Shown here one piece after another: positions 59,729-64,000 of a DNA stretch of 64,000 nucleotides. Origin of the DNA: Bacteroidales bacterium (GTDB taxonomy: Bacteria > Bacteroidota > Bacteroidia > Bacteroidales > Muribaculaceae); NCBI GenBank assembly GCA_019415705.1, contig DXYS01000027.1, forward strand, positions 1 through 64,000, given 5' to 3'. How positions within the stretch are numbered: the first letter of the stretch is position 1; every line of letters begins with the position of its first letter. The translations under genes and the position numbers were made by a program. The notes beneath the pieces were generated by a model. That model worked only from the letters and a program-made list of their open reading frames with translations. It was not told the origin of the DNA and made no database searches.

Positions 59729-61678
59729 TTATTTGTTTTCGTCAGGAAGCTGTCCCGTGCGGAGGTAATGACGGTATGCTTTGTCGAGATGCTGTTTTTC
59801 CTTGATAAAAGGTGAATAATGGTGTGTATAAGCAAAACAGATGATATTACTCGAGTAGCTGTTGGCTATGGCGAGCTGACGGATGACGCGTTCGGGAGAA
59901 GCGGACCGACCGTCTTTTTCAAAAATCTCGATATTAGTCCAAAGTTTTAGCCCGGGCTTGGTGTTGACGGCTTTGCGGTATTCAGCCATCCACTCGGGCA
60001 TTTGTTCGAGCGTCATGCCGCCGGCGCCGATGCCGTCTTGGGGCGAGAATATGTCGCCGATACGGAAATGCGTTTTTTCGAATATATTTTTCCAGAACGC
60101 GCCATATTGTGCGGCATTGTCGCCGACTGCAGCGTTTGCAAAAGGCGAAAATATCAGCGGCATGCCGGGAGTTGAGTCTGTCAGATGGTCGAGTGTGACA
60201 TTGAGAGCGTCTGACAGAAGTTCCTGCTGCTGCGGTGTGCGCCAGTTGAAATTGTCAATTTCATACGGCCAGTACCATCCGTAAAGGGCGTCAGGATACT
60301 GCTTCTTATACAAAGCATAAATTTCATCGGCCACCTGATTGGATTGCTCCATGGCTTTTCGCATCCACTCGGCGTCATACTCAAAGCGCCACCACTTCAC
60401 ATCATTGCCGAGGCCTATAAATACGCGGATGCCGTACTTGTCGGCGGCGCGCAAACATTTCTCCAATGCATTGAACTGACGTTTGCGTGGCGCAAGTTTA
60501 GTTGGATAGGCGGCTGTGGCGCGGCCTTTATCGTCAATCTCGAGTGCATTGCCGAAAATAAAATACTTCATGCCTGTATCACGCAGCATAGCCATCTCCT
60601 GTTCCCAGCGTTCGTCGTTCCATTCGTTAAGCGCCCAGCTCTGTCCGAATGTGCCGTTTATGACACCATAATTCAGTCCGTCATTGCGCTGCTCGAATAA
60701 GTAGGGGAAATGACAGCCTTCGTCGTCCTTGATGTAAGTGTCGATGGCACGCTCGTCCTCCCGCAGATTGATGATGCGGCATCCTCGTGCGAGGACTTCC
60801 GTATATGCCGGATTGAAGCCGGTTTTGCGTCCGAAAGCAAGCATCATGTCACCGTTTATATCGATGAAGTAATCGTTGTTGTGGTCATGGCCGGCCATGA
60901 CGGCAATTACGTCTCTTTTTTCAAGGAAAGATTCAAACAGACCGGAGTTGACATTAGCGGCGCATACACCTTCTTGACGGTTACCGACTTCGGGATAAGA
61001 CCAGCGGGCGGACTCATATTCCCACAGTGGGATATGCATGAATGCTATTGACGGCAGTGGTTTGCCGTTGTTTGCCGAAGTGTATCTGTCAGAGGCCCGT
61101 CTGTACCAGTCTATCTGGTCATGGCGTATCCAGTCATAGTAGCCGAATGTGCGGTTGGGACGTTTGCTATGAGAGTCAAACAGATAAAGCACCCAGCGTG
61201 TGGCCGAGCCGTCAGACGCGATGACCGGCAGATCGCAGTTGCCTGAGCCGGTCAGCTCTTCGGCATCGTATGTCATGTTGTGCGGGCATGTCTCGAGAAA
61301 CTCGAGTATTTGCGCGTTGTTGAGATTAGTCTCCTCGTCGTGGTTGCCGAAAGTAACAGCAAACGGGGTTGCGGTGCGTTCGAACACAGATGTAATCTCT
61401 TTCCAGAGAGACAGTGCGTCTGACGTACCCCACACGATGTCGCCGGTCATGACTGCGAGGTCAGGGCGTTCTGAGGCAATCAGCGCCTCGATCATGCGGT
61501 AGGTGCTGTCGTTGCCGGCCTTATGCTTCTCACCGTCTGTCAGATGCAGGTCGGTGAGTTGCATAATTTTGAAATTGCCGTCACGGAATTTTAAGACCGG
61601 TCTTGTGGCGGTGCCGGCTAAAGCGCCGACAGCAGCCAAAAGACATAATATAATGATTGGAAACTTCTTGCTATTCAT
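59729..61678 (-). CDS. Calcineurin-like phosphoesterase fused to DUF4434
   Basis: Two-domain secreted protein of 649 residues. After a signal peptide the first half (about 30-335) is a metallophosphoesterase with all usual motifs: DLH (residues 43-45), MTGDIVW, FGNHDEE, HIPLWEY and GHDHNNDY. The second half (about 340-640) is a DUF4434 domain (NGTFGQSWALNEW, LYGWYWPYEIDNF, GMPLIFSPF). ATG 61678 is chosen: it overlaps the stop of the esterase gene and gives the signal peptide, while the longer frame does not. The fusion suggests that removal of a phosphate and the DUF4434 reaction act on the same substrate. Confidence 0.88.
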   Translation of the reverse strand: MNSKKFPIIILCLLAAVGALAGTATRPVLKFRDGNFKIMQLTDLHLTDGEKHKAGNDSTYRMIEALIASERPDLAVMTGDIVWGTSDALSLWKEITSVFERTATPFAVTFGNHDEETNLNNAQILEFLETCPHNMTYDAEELTGSGNCDLPVIASDGSATRWVLYLFDSHSKRPNRTFGYYDWIRHDQIDWYRRASDRYTSANNGKPLPSIAFMHIPLWEYESARWSYPEVGNRQEGVCAANVNSGLFESFLEKRDVIAVMAGHDHNNDYFIDINGDMMLAFGRKTGFNPAYTEVLARGCRIINLREDERAIDTYIKDDEGCHFPYLFEQRNDGLNYGVINGTFGQSWALNEWNDERWEQEMAMLRDTGMKYFIFGNALEIDDKGRATAAYPTKLAPRKRQFNALEKCLRAADKYGIRVFIGLGNDVKWWRFEYDAEWMRKAMEQSNQVADEIYALYKKQYPDALYGWYWPYEIDNFNWRTPQQQELLSDALNVTLDHLTDSTPGMPLIFSPFANAAVGDNAAQYGAFWKNIFEKTHFRIGDIFSPQDGIGAGGMTLEQMPEWMAEYRKAVNTKPGLKLWTNIEIFEKDGRSASPERVIRQLAIANSYSSNIICFAYTHHYSPFIKEKQHLDKAYRHYLRTGQLPDENK

Positions 61679-63074
61679 AATCTGTACGGAAGGGGGCAAG
61701 CGGTAGGCCGTTAGATCCGAAAATTTCGGGTACGGCATCATTGGTGAAACAATATCTTACGCCGCATGGCTTGTCAAGACCTTTGACTGTCAGGCGGATA
61801 TCTCCGTTTTTAAGTATCTTGGCGTCGGCGGGATAAAAAGTGCCGTCGCTGCCGAGCAGTTCGAAGTTTTTGATTTTCTTACTGCGGCTGCTGATGCCTG
61901 CGTCAGTTGTGGTGACAGTCACGGTATTGCCTGACACTTTATAGGATTTGAATTGGGGAGAGAACGGATTGAGGCCTTCGACTCCGTATGTCGAGTTGAG
62001 CGCGAGATTGGCCAATCGCTCGCCGACCTGACGTTTGACGGTCGGATGTACATCATTAATGTCATTGACGAGATCTCCAATGACCGCCATGCCCGTGTCC
62101 TCGACAGTCTCGTCGACCATAGCCTGCTGTTCGCGCAGATATGCGCCGTTTTTGCCGGCATAGCCGCTGTATGGCGCAATCTGTACGAAATAAAAAGGCA
62201 GACGCTGACCAAAGTCGGCCCTCCAACCACGTATAAGTGACGAGAACATCGTGGCATAGTCGGCATAGCGTTCATTGTTTGCTTCGCCCTGATACCATAT
62301 TACTCCGGCGAAGGTATAGTTTTTAAGAGGGAATATCATGCCGTTGTAGAGCGACGAATTGGCTACGGGTGGCCAGTCGCCGCGCACGGCCTCTGCTTTT
62401 TTCTGCAATGTTTCGTCTCTGAATGTCACGGGGTCAATCCATGCTTCGGCGGGAGTGCCGCCCCAGTATGCGCCGACCAGACCGACCGGCACTTCACCGA
62501 GACCCTCGCAGAGACGGCGTCCGAAGAAATATCCGACGGCACTGAAATAGTCCATTACCTCTTTTGAACATAGCTCCCAGTGTCCGCGCAGTCTTTCGAC
62601 CGGATAGCGCGACGGAGCTTTCTCCACGCGGAAGACACGTATCTTGTTATTGTCGAATAGATTGTCGCGACTGTCGATATCGCTGATTTTCCAGCGGAAA
62701 CAATACTCCATGTTAGACTGGCCAGAGCAAAGCCACGGCTCGCCCATGAGTATGTCGGAGACTTCTCTCACGAGCTGACCGTGCCAGCCGTAAAAACGTA
62801 TGGAGTGGGGGCCTTCGTCGGCCGGGGTACGCACTGATGTCTCCCAGTAGTTGTACTTGTCAGACTTGACACAAACAGTGTCTGTCGGCGCCCAGCTGCA
62901 GACAATCTTAAGATCCCACAGGGCCGGGCACCATCCCCAGAGTTTTACGTCAGCGTCACGCAGCATCACAGCATGGTCGCTTATGAGCCCCGGCAGATAG
63001 AAGTCGGCTTCGTCCTGTGCCGCAGCTCCGGTAAAAGTCATTGCGGCTATGGCCGCCATCATTAGTTTCTTCAT
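61671..63074 (-). CDS. Sialate O-acetylesterase-like SGNH esterase
   Basis: Secreted carbohydrate esterase of 467 residues. The SGNH blocks are LCSGQSNMEYCFRW (nucleophile Ser), GVIWYQGEANNE, and DVHPTVKRQVGERLA, which holds the catalytic Asp and His. These enzymes remove acetyl groups from sialic acids or from plant glycans. As no sialidase or sialic-acid pathway lies here, a general deacetylase role in this operon is more likely. A longer frame exists to 63188 inside the transporter gene; ATG 63074 gives the signal peptide and lies one base after the transporter's stop. Confidence 0.9.
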   Translation of the reverse strand: MKKLMMAAIAAMTFTGAAAQDEADFYLPGLISDHAVMLRDADVKLWGWCPALWDLKIVCSWAPTDTVCVKSDKYNYWETSVRTPADEGPHSIRFYGWHGQLVREVSDILMGEPWLCSGQSNMEYCFRWKISDIDSRDNLFDNNKIRVFRVEKAPSRYPVERLRGHWELCSKEVMDYFSAVGYFFGRRLCEGLGEVPVGLVGAYWGGTPAEAWIDPVTFRDETLQKKAEAVRGDWPPVANSSLYNGMIFPLKNYTFAGVIWYQGEANNERYADYATMFSSLIRGWRADFGQRLPFYFVQIAPYSGYAGKNGAYLREQQAMVDETVEDTGMAVIGDLVNDINDVHPTVKRQVGERLANLALNSTYGVEGLNPFSPQFKSYKVSGNTVTVTTTDAGISSRSKKIKNFELLGSDGTFYPADAKILKNGDIRLTVKGLDKPCGVRYCFTNDAVPEIFGSNGLPLAPFRTDYE

Positions 63075-63075
63075 A

Positions 63076-64000
63076 TTATAAAATCGGTTCTTCGGCCCAG
63101 TAACGCTCGATTTCCTCCAACGTGCGGCCGGTGGTTTCGGGGACGTATCTGTACATGATATAAATATACGGGACACACATAGCTGCAAACAGTAGGAACG
63201 TGCCGGCCGGTGTGAGCGTCTGCAGCAGCCAAGGAGTCAGCTGACCCACAAGATACGTGCCTATCCACAGTGCAAGACCGGCGACTGACATCGCCAGACC
63301 GCGCACCTTGGTCGGATACATCTCTGAGAGCAGCACGAAGACTACAGCGCAAATTGACACGGCGCAACAGAATACATAGGCGAGGAAGAAGACGAGCAGG
63401 AAAATACTCGAGATGCCCATCGACGCTCCGTGGTTGAAGTAGAAAGCTATCATAAGCAGCGAGACAATCATGCCTGACACACCGTAGTAGACGAGTTTTT
63501 TGCGGCCGACTTTGTCGATAATAAGCAGGGCGAGGACAGTGGTCAGCGTGTTGACCAGACCGACGAGCACCTGATACATCAGCGAGTCGCCCCCTGACAG
63601 ACCGGCCTGCTCGAATATCGACGGACCGTAGTAGAGCACTGCGTTGACGCCCATAAACTGTCCGAGCATGGCGATGCAGACGCCGATGATTACAGCCTTG
63701 AAAATTCCGGGCTTGAGCAGCATGCGCAGGTCTGACTTGGTCTCATGGCCGAGCACGGCCTCTGTCTCGTCGGCCTGACGGACGGCAGCTGACGGCTCTG
63801 TATAGATGCGGTCGAGGATGAGCATGGCTCTGCCACGCTCACCTTTGACCAACAGCCATCTCGGGCTCTCCGGTATCATGAATATGATAAGGAAAAAGAG
63901 CATTGCCGGCACTGTCTCCATGCCAAGCATACCGCGCCAGACCTGATTGACGAACACAATTCCCATAATACCTCCGTCGGTCTCGCCGGCATGCCCGATT
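63076..64000 (-). CDS. MFS sugar porter (5' end outside window)
   Basis: C-terminal ~308 residues of a sugar-porter-family major facilitator (GLUT/XylE type) in the inner membrane. The central motif PESPRWLLVKGERGRA, the second-half RMP-like VGRKKLVYYG and the C-terminal PETTGRTLEEIERYW are clear, and six to eight hydrophobic helices are visible. The frame is open to the window edge, so the start lies outside. It probably takes up the monosaccharide released by the enzymes encoded after it and is the most upstream gene of the operon seen here; any regulator would lie further on. Confidence 0.92.
   Translation of the reverse strand, partial: IGHAGETDGGIMGIVFVNQVWRGMLGMETVPAMLFFLIIFMIPESPRWLLVKGERGRAMLILDRIYTEPSAAVRQADETEAVLGHETKSDLRMLLKPGIFKAVIIGVCIAMLGQFMGVNAVLYYGPSIFEQAGLSGGDSLMYQVLVGLVNTLTTVLALLIIDKVGRKKLVYYGVSGMIVSLLMIAFYFNHGASMGISSIFLLVFFLAYVFCCAVSICAVVFVLLSEMYPTKVRGLAMSVAGLALWIGTYLVGQLTPWLLQTLTPAGTFLLFAAMCVPYIYIMYRYVPETTGRTLEEIERYWAEEPIL

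Noticed and set aside
61671..63074. Sialic-acid utilisation locus based on the sialate esterase-like gene
   Set aside because: No sialidase, lyase or epimerase is present, and this esterase family acts on many acetylated glycans.

Overview
The window comes from the chromosome of an anaerobic Bacteroidales bacterium, most plausibly of the Muribaculaceae (S24-7) type; the family assignment is an inference. The evidence is a SusC/SusD glycan-uptake operon, type IX-style C-terminal tails, pyruvate:ferredoxin and 2-oxoacid:ferredoxin oxidoreductases, the dut-TPR-DUF4292-EnvC gene order, and many promoters of the Bacteroidetes form TTG-N19/20-TAnnTTTG. Most of the window is GC-rich core genome. I see no rRNA, tRNA, CRISPR array or intact insertion sequence.

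Layout. 1-2967 (minus): phoH (cut by the window edge), an SDR oxidoreductase and hflX. 3384-8574 (minus): pyruvate:ferredoxin oxidoreductase, a small di-heme-like membrane protein and gluQ. 8831-15661 (plus): a three-part RND efflux pump followed by an LpxA-family acyltransferase. 15740-19867 (minus): the mannonate pair uxuB/uxuA, a DUF45 metalloprotease, nadK and a gene that resembles only the C-terminal end of a CBS-domain protein. 19918-22751 (plus): pdxJ and an ExbB-ExbD-TonB-like set. 23338-29420 (plus): dut, a TPR protein, a DUF4292 lipoprotein, an EnvC-like M23 protein and a Wzx-like flippase. 29540-30343: a solitary KilA-N gene. 30537-40828: a secreted M6 protease, dGTPase, a TPM protein, a four-subunit 2-oxoacid oxidoreductase and an MsbA-like ABC exporter. 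41010-45461: a small unknown gene with a long leader, metG, asparaginase and a tail-only secreted protein. 45462-48649: an accessory island with hairpin repeats, a decayed KilA-N fragment, an AT-rich CoiA-like nuclease plus XRE regulator pair, and two small secreted proteins. 48646-50333: ogt, alkA-like glycosylase and a GNAT enzyme. 50460-64000 (minus): one long polysaccharide-utilisation operon with SGBP, SusD, SusC, DUF4434, an ADP-ribosylglycohydrolase-fold protein, a phosphoesterase-DUF4434 fusion, a sialate O-acetylesterase-like protein and a sugar transporter cut by the window edge.

The most unusual signal is a pair of long perfect DNA palindromes, one inside the KilA-N gene (29719-29750) and one in the island (45931-45966). 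They differ in sequence but share the same design and the same centre, the Glu-Phe codon pair of the KilA-N motif. The second lies at the broken end of a decayed KilA-N gene, so the palindrome has stayed perfect although the gene around it is dead. Changes on one arm are matched on the other, which suggests the palindrome itself is maintained. The second candidate system is the AT-rich nuclease/regulator cassette beside that relic; the third is the unusual enzyme set of the glycan operon.
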